Shown: positions 1 through 5,220 of the stretch, in pieces
Position numbering within the stretch: the first letter of the stretch is position 1
How the letters are laid out: each line of letters starts with the position of its first letter
Assembly (NCBI GenBank): GCA_947458415.1
Contig: CANGZG010000115.1
Location: 1 to 7,577 of the forward strand
DNA from: Comamonadaceae bacterium
Lineage (GTDB): Bacteria > Pseudomonadota > Gammaproteobacteria > Burkholderiales > Burkholderiaceae_C
DNA: 7,577 nucleotides
Direction: 5' to 3'
Program-made: the position numbers and the translations under genes
Notes under the pieces: model-generated
Told to the model about the DNA's origin: nothing
The model's database searches: none
Seen by the model: only the letters and a program-made list of their open reading frames with translations

Positions 1-656
1 AGCATGCGCAGTCGCATGGTGAAACTCAGCGCGCGGCGGGTGTCCATCATGTTGCGGCGGATGCGGCCGTTCAAATCTTCTTGCCTGGCGATTTCGGCCA
101 GCACGTCACCGGCGAGTTCGTCGGTCACGTCGCCGGACAACACCATCTTGCTGACTTTTTCCAACTCGTCGTAAATGCCTTCGAGCGTGTCCGCGGAATA
201 TTCGGCATCGGCAGAAAACAACTCAAGCAACACGTCTTTGGCGTCTTCAATCAAACCGGGCGCACGCCGCGCGCGCAGGCGCAACAAGCGAAACACCGGC
301 AGGTCTTCTTCGTGAACTGAAAACAAAACGCCGTGGCTTTTCAGTGCAGCGTTGTGTTGGTTCAAGATGAAAGCCACGCGAACCGCGCGCGGCGCATCGA
401 TGTCGGCGATCAAGAAGTCAGAGCGAATATGCAACTCGCCGTTGTCTTCCTCGTAAAAACGCGCAGATTCTTCGATGTCTTCGTCCATCGCATCGTCCGG
501 CACTTGGACATCAAAGTGTTGGCTGATCCAACGCTTTTCTTCGGGAGTGGGTGACTCCAAATCCACCCAAATGGGTTGGAAACGGGACAGCTCTTCGAGG
601 GAAGAGATCTCTTCTTGAAACAAGCGGCCGTTGGCCAGCGAAAAAATGTTGAGCAT
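1..656 (-). CDS. corA: Magnesium/cobalt transport protein CorA, N-terminal part (runs off the left edge)
   Basis: CorA forms a homopentameric inner-membrane channel for Mg2+ (also Co2+ and Ni2+), with a large cytoplasmic N-terminal domain that senses Mg2+ and two C-terminal helices carrying the GMN signature. Only the first 218 residues are present, all from the cytoplasmic domain. The protein begins MLNIFSLANGRLF and has the acidic stretch at about residues 57-74 (MDEDIEESARFYEEDNGE) typical of betaproteobacterial CorA. A helical region follows at about 134-218, including YDELEKVSKMV and ending in RRNMMDTRRALSF. The membrane helices and GMN motif lie beyond the window, so integrity cannot be judged. 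The start is the ATG at 656-654; the Shine-Dalgarno is weak (GAG about 8 bases upstream). It is divergent from the MFS gene. Identification rests on recognised family sequence and is firm. Confidence 0.93.
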   Translation of the reverse strand, partial: MLNIFSLANGRLFQEEISSLEELSRFQPIWVDLESPTPEEKRWISQHFDVQVPDDAMDEDIEESARFYEEDNGELHIRSDFLIADIDAPRAVRVAFILNQHNAALKSHGVLFSVHEEDLPVFRLLRLRARRAPGLIEDAKDVLLELFSADAEYSADTLEGIYDELEKVSKMVLSGDVTDELAGDVLAEIARQEDLNGRIRRNMMDTRRALSFTMRLRM

Positions 657-797
657 GGCAAATCTCAGTGCGTGAAGGGACGGATGAAAAGTGGGGGTGT
701 GCTTTCGATGCCGTCCGGCCTGATGCCAGTGGACCGAAAGCTACCGACTGGGGTAGGTTTCCAAGGAGGTTGCTCCGTTGCTGAACAGCTTTGAATT

Positions 798-810
798 ATG
801 GCACTGCCAT
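798..810. repeat. 13-bp perfect palindrome, candidate operator
   Basis: ATGGCA-C-TGCCAT has 6-bp perfect arms around one central base, 52 bp ahead of the MFS start codon, and overlaps a weak candidate -10 box. The same core with a different central base occurs inside the MFS gene at 1765-1777. Binding by a regulator is unproven. Confidence 0.4.
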
Positions 811-824
811 GTGACAAACAGGCC

Positions 825-839
825 AGACTGTTAAAGTCT
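825..839. repeat. 15-bp inverted repeat upstream of the MFS gene
   Basis: AGACT-GTTAA-AGTCT has perfect 5-bp arms around a near-symmetric AT-rich centre and ends 22 bp before the MFS start codon. This is a plausible second operator half-site pair or simply chance. It is not followed by a T-run, so it does not look like a terminator. Confidence 0.3.
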
Positions 840-861
840 CGGGTTTTCTGAGCGAGACCCC

Positions 862-2088
862 ATGCACACTGAATTAACGCCTCGCAGAGAGTTGGCGCTG
901 CTCCTGACCTTGGCGGGCATTCAATTCACCCATGTGCTTGATTTCATGATCATGATGCCTTTGGGGCCGCAATTGACGGCCTTGTTTGCCATCAGTGACG
1001 CCCAGTTTGGTTTGTTGGTGTCGGCATACACTTTTGCCGCTGGCATCGCGGGCTTGCTGGCGGCCTCGTTTGTCGACCGGTTTGAACGCAAGCGTTTGTT
1101 GCTGGTGCTGTACGTGTTGTTCGCGTTGACCACTTTGGGTTGTGCGCTTGCACCCACCTATGGCATGTTGATGCTGGCGCGTGTGGCTGCAGGCGTGTTT
1201 GGCGGTATCTTGTCGGCCATGACCCAAACCATCATCGGGGATGTGATCCCGTTTGCCAGGCGGGGCCGTGCAACCGGGTTGGTGATGATGTCGTTTTCAT
1301 TGGCCACGGTGGTCGGTGTGCCCAGCGGTTTGTTTTTGGCGAACCACGCGGGCTGGCACAGCAGTTTCATCGCGATCGCCATGGCCTGCGCGGTGGTCGG
1401 TTTGTTGGCATCTTGGAGCTTGCCGCGCTTGGACAAGCACGTGGCCACGGCGCGTGGACAAAACCTGTCTTTCGCGATCCGGGGGGTCTGGGCAGACAGC
1501 AACCACCGGCGCGCATTGGCGATGTCCTTTGCCATGATGTTTGCCGCATTCACCGTCATTCCTTACATCACCATTTACTTGCAGGCCAACCAGATTTTGT
1601 TGCCAACCGAAATCCCGTTCATTTACCTGAGTGGTGGCATCGTGACCTTGCTGAGTGCAAGGTGGATCGGTATGCTGACCGACCGGGTCGGCAAACGCCA
1701 AATGTTTCAGCGCATGCTGCTGGTGTCCATGGTGCCCATGACATTGACCACCCTCATGCAACCCATGGCATTGCCATGGGTGCTGCTGGTGTCGGCCAGC
1801 CTGTTTTTCTGCATGAATGCCCGCATGATTCCCGGCATGGCTTTGCTGACCTCGGCGGCGCAGCCCCAATTTCGCGGCGCGTTCATGTCCCTCAACGGTG
1901 CGGTGCAGTCCGTGTCGATTGGCATCGCGACTTGGGTGGGCGGTTTGTTGATACAACGCAACCCGCAAGGGCAGGTCACCCATTATTGGCTGTGTGCGCT
2001 GGCAGGGGTTGCCGCGTCAGTGGTGGCTTACTGGCTGGCGCAACGGGTCAAGATGCACACGGCCGAGCCCCAAGCTGCCTCCGCCTGA
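862..2088 (+). CDS. MFS transporter, DHA1-like (AraJ/YdhP-type), substrate unknown
   Basis: A 408-residue inner-membrane protein with about 12 hydrophobic segments, the standard size for a 12-helix major facilitator that exports or exchanges small molecules using the proton gradient. Motif A, in the loop between helices 2 and 3, reads VDRFERKR (71-78). A second-half counterpart, MLTDRVGKR, is at 271-279. The antiporter-type motif C region in helix 5 contains GVPSG (152-156), and an arginine lies in helix 4 (LARVAAG, 106-111). The first helix FTHVLDFMIMMPLGPQL (22-38) is characteristic of a DHA1 subgroup related to arabinose and chloramphenicol efflux proteins. The ATG at 862 is chosen because it immediately precedes the conserved first helix; the Shine-Dalgarno is poor. 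It is a single-gene unit, divergent from corA and followed by a terminator-like hairpin. The substrate cannot be read from sequence; drug or sugar efflux would be a guess. Confidence 0.87.
   Translation: MHTELTPRRELALLLTLAGIQFTHVLDFMIMMPLGPQLTALFAISDAQFGLLVSAYTFAAGIAGLLAASFVDRFERKRLLLVLYVLFALTTLGCALAPTYGMLMLARVAAGVFGGILSAMTQTIIGDVIPFARRGRATGLVMMSFSLATVVGVPSGLFLANHAGWHSSFIAIAMACAVVGLLASWSLPRLDKHVATARGQNLSFAIRGVWADSNHRRALAMSFAMMFAAFTVIPYITIYLQANQILLPTEIPFIYLSGGIVTLLSARWIGMLTDRVGKRQMFQRMLLVSMVPMTLTTLMQPMALPWVLLVSASLFFCMNARMIPGMALLTSAAQPQFRGAFMSLNGAVQSVSIGIATWVGGLLIQRNPQGQVTHYWLCALAGVAASVVAYWLAQRVKMHTAEPQAASA
1761..1781. repeat. 21-bp perfect palindrome inside the MFS gene
   Basis: Ten-base perfect arms (ACCCATGGCA and its reverse complement) surround a single central T. 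The centre repeats the 13-bp core found ahead of the gene at 798-810. It encodes Pro-Met-Ala-Leu-Pro-Trp in a membrane helix (residues 301-306), so coding constraint explains part of the symmetry. Confidence 0.5.
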
Positions 2089-2141
2089 GGCCAATCAAGC
2101 CCCTCGTGCAGGTCCCCACCTCTGCCGCCCTGCGCCCAACA

Positions 2142-2170
2142 GGGCCGCCCGCCGGGGGGTTTGCTTTTTT
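2142..2170 (+). terminator. Imperfect rho-independent terminator after the MFS gene
   Basis: A GC-rich hairpin pairs 2145-2150 (CCGCCC) with 2154-2159 (all G) across a 3-base loop with one G-G mismatch. It is followed by the T-rich run TTTGCTTTTTT at 2160-2170. It lies 54 bp after the MFS stop and ends transcription in the MFS direction. A separate stem GCCCTG/CAGGGC (2127-2145) sits just upstream and could compete. The fold is by eye only. Confidence 0.5.
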
Positions 2171-2189
2171 GCCAGACAAGGTGCATAGT
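2161..2189 (+). promoter_or_regulatory. Candidate sigma70 promoter of hpf
   Basis: TTGCTT (2161-2166) and CATAGT (2184-2189) are separated by 17 bp, the optimal spacing. The match to consensus is modest (3/6 and 4/6). The -10 region sits in the string AGGTGCATAGT, which recurs almost unchanged ahead of ptsN (2697-2706). The -35 box overlaps the T-run of the preceding terminator. No sigma54 element with correct spacing was found. Confidence 0.35.
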
Positions 2190-2259
2190 GGAGCCGACCT
2201 GTCACCGCTTTGGCATGTTGCCGGGGCGTTGCGAACAGGCGCATGTCTGGAGGGTTTGT

Positions 2260-2595
2260 ATGAATTTAACGATCAGTGGTCATCACCTCGAAGTCACGCC
2301 GGCACTGCGTGGCTATGTCACCCAAAAACTCGACCGCATCGTGCGGCACTTTGACCAGGTGGTAGACGTTCGCGTGCTGTTGTCCATCGAGAACCAAAAG
2401 GAAAAAGAGGGGCGACAACGCGCGGAGTGCAATATCCATGTGAAAGGCAACGATTTGTTCGCGGAAAGTGCCAGCGAGGATTTGTATGCTGCCGTCGATG
2501 AATTGGTCGACAAACTCGATCGCCAAGTGGTGCGTCACAAGGACCGGATTCAAGACCACCAGCACCCCAGTGCCAAACGGAACCATTTGAATTGA
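2260..2595 (+). CDS. hpf: Ribosome hibernation-promoting factor (short HPF/YfiA family)
   Basis: HPF binds the decoding region of the 30S subunit in slow-growing cells and, in its short form, supports ribosome dimerisation into inactive 100S particles, protecting idle ribosomes. The 111-residue protein begins MNLTISGHHLEVTPALRGYV and shows the family pattern: an N-terminal strand and helix, central strands (VVDVRVLLSIE, AECNIHVKG), and the second helix at about 73-98 (EDLYAAVDELVDKLDRQVVRHKDR). The length fits the short form; the extra C-terminal domain of long HPF is absent. A longer frame opens at 2161, but the ATG at 2260 is preferred. It has a strong Shine-Dalgarno GGAGGG (2249-2254) five bases upstream, and homology begins exactly there. 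A strong terminator follows, so it is probably monocistronic although it lies next to ptsN-hprK. Confidence 0.93.
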   Translation: MNLTISGHHLEVTPALRGYVTQKLDRIVRHFDQVVDVRVLLSIENQKEKEGRQRAECNIHVKGNDLFAESASEDLYAAVDELVDKLDRQVVRHKDRIQDHQHPSAKRNHLN

Positions 2596-2616
2596 CCTCT
2601 TGCGTGCGTTGAAGCG

Positions 2617-2645
2617 GCCGCCTGTGACCCAGGCGGCTTTTTCTT
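2617..2645 (+). terminator. Strong rho-independent terminator after hpf
   Basis: A perfect 8-bp stem GCCGCCTG (2617-2624) / CAGGCGGC (2630-2637) with a 5-base loop (TGACC) is followed directly by TTTTTCTT (2638-2645). It begins 22 bases after the hpf stop and separates hpf from ptsN transcription. Confidence 0.9.
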
Positions 2646-2677
2646 GACACGCGGCAAAAAGATATCAACATTTACCC

Positions 2678-2706
2678 TGGCTTGGCCCCGCATCTAGGTG
2701 CATAAT
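2678..2706 (+). promoter_or_regulatory. Candidate ptsN promoter with very short leader
   Basis: CATAAT at 2701-2706 matches the -10 consensus at 5 of 6 positions; the hexamer 17 bp upstream (TGGCTT, 2678-2683) is a poor -35. The -10 is embedded in AGGTGCATAAT, nearly identical to the string ahead of hpf. If used, transcription would start at about 2712-2714, only 5-7 bases before the ptsN ATG. A TTGACA at 2644-2649 has no good -10 at 17 bp. Confidence 0.4.
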
Positions 2707-2718
2707 CAGCCCCCAATC

Positions 2719-3186
2719 ATGAACAGACTCGCTGCCATCTTGCCCCCTGCCCAAGCCTTGGTGCAGGTGGATGCCACCAGTAAAAAACGCGCTTTTGAAG
2801 AGGCGGGTTTGTTGTTTGAAAATTTGCATGGCCTGAACCGGGCCTTGGTCGCCGACAGTTTGTTTGCGCGAGAGCGATTGGGTTCCACCGGTTTGGGCTA
2901 CGGCGTGGCCATTCCCCATGGCCGCATCAAAGGCATGAAATCACCCTTGGCGGCGGTGTTCTTGTTGGCCGAACCCATCGGGTTTGACTCGCCTGACGAA
3001 AAACCGGTCAACTTGATGATCTTCCTGCTGGTGCCCGAAGCTTCCACGCAAAAGCATTTGGAAATTTTGTCTGAAATTGCTGAAATGCTGAGCGACGCCG
3101 GTTTGCGAGACAAGCTCAAACTCAGCCGCGATGCCCAGGAGCTGCATGCGCTGATCACCCATTGGCAATCGGTCCAAACCGCTTGA
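2719..3186 (+). CDS. ptsN: Nitrogen-PTS EIIA component PtsN (EIIA-Ntr)
   Basis: PtsN is the terminal cytoplasmic phospho-acceptor of the nitrogen PTS (PtsP-NPr-EIIANtr or a hybrid chain). It does not transport sugar but regulates potassium, nitrogen and stress-related proteins according to its phosphorylation state. The 155-residue protein is a complete PTS EIIA type-2 domain. The phosphorylated histidine is His67 in GVAIPHGR (62-69), preceded by the family-typical FARERLGSTGLG (49-60). The late helix reads KHLEILSEIAEML. The ATG at 2719 fits the conserved N-terminus MNRLAAILPP; an in-frame GTG at 2698 adds MHNQPPI but overlaps the probable -10 box. There is no Shine-Dalgarno ahead of the ATG. 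hprK begins 10 bp after the stop, so the two are surely co-transcribed. Function is firm from family; its targets here are unknown. Confidence 0.93.
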   Translation: MNRLAAILPPAQALVQVDATSKKRAFEEAGLLFENLHGLNRALVADSLFARERLGSTGLGYGVAIPHGRIKGMKSPLAAVFLLAEPIGFDSPDEKPVNLMIFLLVPEASTQKHLEILSEIAEMLSDAGLRDKLKLSRDAQELHALITHWQSVQTA

Positions 3187-3196
3187 GTCTGTCGCT

Positions 3197-4153
3197 TTGA
3201 AACCCACCGCCGTCAGCGCTGACGTCCTGTTCGAAGATTTTCACAAAAAACTCGATTGGCAATGGGTGGCCAGCAAAGGCGCTACCGAGCGGCATTTTGA
3301 CGAAGTCGCTGTGCGCATGGCCCGCTCCGGCGCAGACTTGGTGGGCTACCTGAACTACATCCACCCCTACCGTCTGCAAGTGTTGGGCGAGCGTGAAATA
3401 GCGTACCTGCAGCACTCAGACCCACAGATTGGCGAGCGCAGGGTGTCGCGCATCGTGACCTTGGTGCCGCCGGTGTTGGTGGTGGCCGATGGGCAAACGC
3501 CCACGCCTGCGCTGCTGAGCATGTGCGAAGAGGCGCAAATTCCCATGTTTGTGACCCATGAATCGGCCGCCTTTGTGATCGATTTGTTGCGCGCTTATTT
3601 GTCCAAGCATTTTGCCGACCGCACCACTTTGCATGGGGTGTTCATGGACATTCTGGGCATGGGTGTCATGATCACCGGCGAATCGGGCTTGGGCAAAAGT
3701 GAATTGGGCTTAGAGTTGATCTCGCGCGGCCATGGCTTGGTGGCCGATGACGCGGTGGACCTGTACCGCATCAACCAAACCACGCTAGAAGGCCGTTGCC
3801 CCGCTTTGCTGCAAAACCTGTTGGAGGTGCGCGGCATTGGTTTGCTCGACATCCAAGCCATTTTTGGCGAGACCGCGGTGCGTCGCAAAATGCGTCTCAA
3901 ACTGATCGTGCATTTGGTACGCAAAGAAACATTGGAGCGGGATTACGACCGATTGCCACACGAGCCTCTGACCGAGGATGTGCTGGGCATTGCGGTGCGC
4001 AAAGTGGTGATTCAGGTGGTGGCCGGGCGCAACATCGCGGTGTTGGTCGAAGCCGCGGTGCGCAACACGATTTTGCAATTGCGTGGGATTGACACCTATG
4101 AAAAATTCGTGTCGCGGCACCGCGAGGCCATGGATGCCAACCGCATCGATTAA
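3197..4153 (+). CDS. hprK: HPr kinase/phosphorylase HprK
   Basis: HprK is a bifunctional hexameric enzyme that phosphorylates HPr on a regulatory serine using ATP or pyrophosphate, and also removes that phosphate. In proteobacteria it tunes the regulatory PTS rather than classical catabolite repression. The 318-residue protein has the N-terminal domain (about 1-130) and the C-terminal kinase domain. The latter has HGVF (His146), the Walker A loop GESGLGKS (161-168), VADDAV (182-187), the HprK signature LEVRGIGLLDIQAIFG (209-224) and a C-terminal VRKVVIQVVAGRN region. The start is a TTG at 3197: the frame has a stop at 3152, no ATG or GTG lies between, and the first internal Met is residue 41, too late for the family. 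It sits 10 bp behind ptsN with little Shine-Dalgarno (GAG at 3185-3187), suggesting translational coupling. Its 3' end overlaps fur by 4 bp. Confidence 0.94.
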   Translation: MKPTAVSADVLFEDFHKKLDWQWVASKGATERHFDEVAVRMARSGADLVGYLNYIHPYRLQVLGEREIAYLQHSDPQIGERRVSRIVTLVPPVLVVADGQTPTPALLSMCEEAQIPMFVTHESAAFVIDLLRAYLSKHFADRTTLHGVFMDILGMGVMITGESGLGKSELGLELISRGHGLVADDAVDLYRINQTTLEGRCPALLQNLLEVRGIGLLDIQAIFGETAVRRKMRLKLIVHLVRKETLERDYDRLPHEPLTEDVLGIAVRKVVIQVVAGRNIAVLVEAAVRNTILQLRGIDTYEKFVSRHREAMDANRID

Positions 4154-4578
4154 GCGTTTTTGAACGGACAGGGTTTGCGCGTGCAATGCGCGTACAAGCT
4201 CAGGGCATGGTCGGCAATCTCAAAGCCTTTGGCGCGTGCAATGTCATGCTGGCGCTTTTCAATCTCTTCGTCAAAAAATTCTTCAACCCGACCACAGTCC
4301 AAGCAAACCAAATGGTCGTGGTGTTGTCCTTCGTTCAACTCATACACCGCTTTGCCACTTTCGAACTGGCTGCGCGTGAGCAAACCGGCTTGTTCAAACT
4401 GCATCAGCACGCGGTAAATCGTGGCCAGGCCAATGTCAGCACGTTCATGCAGCACGAGGCGGTAAACATCCTCCGCACTCATGTGCCGCTGCCCACTTTT
4501 TTGGAACAACTCCAAAATGGTGATGCGCGGCAGCGTGGCTTTCAAGCCGGTGTTTTTCAAATCGCCGATGGATTGCAT
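4150..4578 (-). CDS. fur: Ferric uptake regulator Fur
   Basis: Fur is a dimeric cytoplasmic repressor that, loaded with Fe2+, shuts off iron-acquisition genes. The 142-residue protein has the N-terminal winged helix (about 1-80; recognition region ADIGLATIYRVLMQFEQAGL, 47-66), then the dimerisation and metal domain. That domain contains the regulatory metal site HHDH (86-89), the structural zinc CxxC at Cys92/Cys95, His124, His131 and a second Cys pair, Cys132/Cys137, in HCTRKPCPF. All key ligands expected of Fur rather than Zur or PerR are present. The ATG at 4578 is preferred over an upstream GTG at 4614 because GAAAGG lies five bases upstream of it and MQSIGDLKNTGL is the usual N-terminus. 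It is divergent from bamE and convergent with hprK, sharing TTAA with it. Confidence 0.95.
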   Translation of the reverse strand: MQSIGDLKNTGLKATLPRITILELFQKSGQRHMSAEDVYRLVLHERADIGLATIYRVLMQFEQAGLLTRSQFESGKAVYELNEGQHHDHLVCLDCGRVEEFFDEEIEKRQHDIARAKGFEIADHALSLYAHCTRKPCPFKNA

Positions 4579-4621
4579 GGGTACCTTTCGCAACCGAGTT
4601 CGGGCTGTCACCACCCGTCGT

Positions 4622-4627
4622 TACAAT
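4622..4627 (+). promoter_or_regulatory. Candidate bamE promoter -10 box
   Basis: TACAAT matches the -10 consensus at 5 of 6 positions and lies 30 bp before the bamE ATG. The matching -35 position (4599-4604, TTCGGG) is weak, so a regulator or an extended element may be needed. It lies in the 79-bp divergent fur/bamE region (4579-4657). Confidence 0.45.
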
Positions 4628-4633
4628 GCTTTC

Positions 4634-4639
4634 ATCATA
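4634..4639 (-). promoter_or_regulatory. Candidate fur promoter -10 box
   Basis: On the minus strand this reads TATGAT, a 5-of-6 match to the -10 consensus, 55 bp ahead of the fur ATG. No good -35 is visible; it would fall at the bamE start codon. If both -10 boxes are used, the fur and bamE promoters face each other and their 5' ends overlap. Confidence 0.35.
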
Positions 4640-4657
4640 TCTCGCACAACCCCCAAC

Positions 4658-5209
4658 ATGACTCCTTTGCAACCTCTACTGGCGCGCAGCTGCGGTCTTT
4701 TGCTGCTGTCCACGCTGGCGGCATGCGCATTGGTCGATGACCCGGTAGCCCGCGCCATGCGCAAGGTCACCCCCTACCGGATTGAGGTGGTGCAAGGCAA
4801 TTTCGTTTCGAAAGAACAGGTGCAGGCGCTGCGCCCCGGCATGACCCGAAACCAAGTCAAGGAGATTTTGGGCACCCCCTTGATTGCCAGTGTGTTCCAT
4901 GCCGACCGGTGGGACTATGCGTTCACCATTCAACGCAAGGGCACGCAACCACAGCAACGCAAGCTGTCGGTGTTTTTCCAAAATGATGCGTTTTTCCGAG
5001 CCGAGGGCGACGATTTGCCCAGTGAATCTGAATTTGCCGAGCGTTTGAGCGTGCCCGAAGACCGAAAAAAAGTGCCCCGCTTACAAGCCACAGCGCAGGA
5101 ATTGGACAAATTCAAATCGGATGCGGTGAGCAGCAGTTTGCCTGAGTCGGCGCCCGATGCGTCATTGCCGCGCAAGACTTACCCGCCTTTGGAATCTCCC
5201 GCCAGATAA
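4658..5209 (+). CDS. bamE: Outer membrane assembly lipoprotein BamE (SmpA/OmlA)
   Basis: BamE is the small lipoprotein of the BAM complex that helps BamA fold beta-barrel proteins into the outer membrane. The 183-residue precursor has a hydrophobic signal peptide and lipobox LAAC, with the lipidated Cys at residue 23. The second mature residue is Ala, not Asp, consistent with outer-membrane sorting. The BamE core spans about 39-117 and shows family wording: YRIEVVQGNFVSKEQV, LRPGMTRNQV (58-67), ILGTPL and FHADRWDYAF (80-89). The protein is longer than the E. coli one (about 113 residues) because of a charged, Ser/Pro-rich C-terminal tail from about 118, common in betaproteobacterial homologues. 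The ATG at 4658 directly precedes the signal peptide; no Shine-Dalgarno is seen. dapB follows 11 bp after the stop. Confidence 0.93.
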   Translation: MTPLQPLLARSCGLLLLSTLAACALVDDPVARAMRKVTPYRIEVVQGNFVSKEQVQALRPGMTRNQVKEILGTPLIASVFHADRWDYAFTIQRKGTQPQQRKLSVFFQNDAFFRAEGDDLPSESEFAERLSVPEDRKKVPRLQATAQELDKFKSDAVSSSLPESAPDASLPRKTYPPLESPAR

Positions 5210-5220
5210 AGGTCGATCGA

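Larger units (their letters stand above)
657..861. promoter_or_regulatory. Divergent intergenic control region between corA and the MFS transporter
   Basis: This 205-bp gap must hold both divergent promoters. It contains two perfect small inverted repeats: ATGGCA-C-TGCCAT at 798-810 and AGACT-GTTAA-AGTCT at 825-839. A weak sigma70-like pair for the MFS gene can be proposed (TTGCTC at 770-775, 18-bp spacer, AATTAT at 794-799); its -10 box overlaps the first repeat, a position typical of an operator. A short hairpin CTACC-N6-GGTAG lies at 741-756, within the corA leader if corA starts upstream of it. No clear corA promoter, no gene and no recognisable riboswitch was found. The repeats are seen directly; the promoter and operator roles are inference. 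Confidence 0.4.

Noticed and set aside
81..794. Several plus-strand frames of 72-79 codons (81-320, 333-554, 576-794)
   Set aside because: They lie antisense to corA, whose minus-strand translation is clearly a conserved protein; the last runs into the intergenic region without any family features.
2211..2236. A sigma54 (-24/-12) promoter ahead of hpf
   Set aside because: A TGGCA element is present followed by TTGC strings, but the GG-to-GC spacing is not the required 10 bases in any combination.
1140..2354. A 404-codon open frame overlapping the MFS gene and the start of hpf
   Set aside because: It is a frame shadow: its translation is rich in His, Gly, Arg, Cys and Pro with no domain wording, and it crosses a terminator and the well-supported hpf start. 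The MFS frame has the clear membrane pattern and motifs.
2698..2718. GTG at 2698 as the ptsN start
   Set aside because: It would add seven non-conserved residues, overlaps the probable -10 box and has no Shine-Dalgarno; the ATG at 2719 begins the conserved N-terminus.
4616..4642. A possible Fur box in the fur/bamE promoter region
   Set aside because: The AT-rich segment with TACAAT and CATCATAT looks faintly symmetric, but by-eye alignment to the 19-bp consensus gives well under two thirds matches in any register, so no autoregulatory site is claimed.
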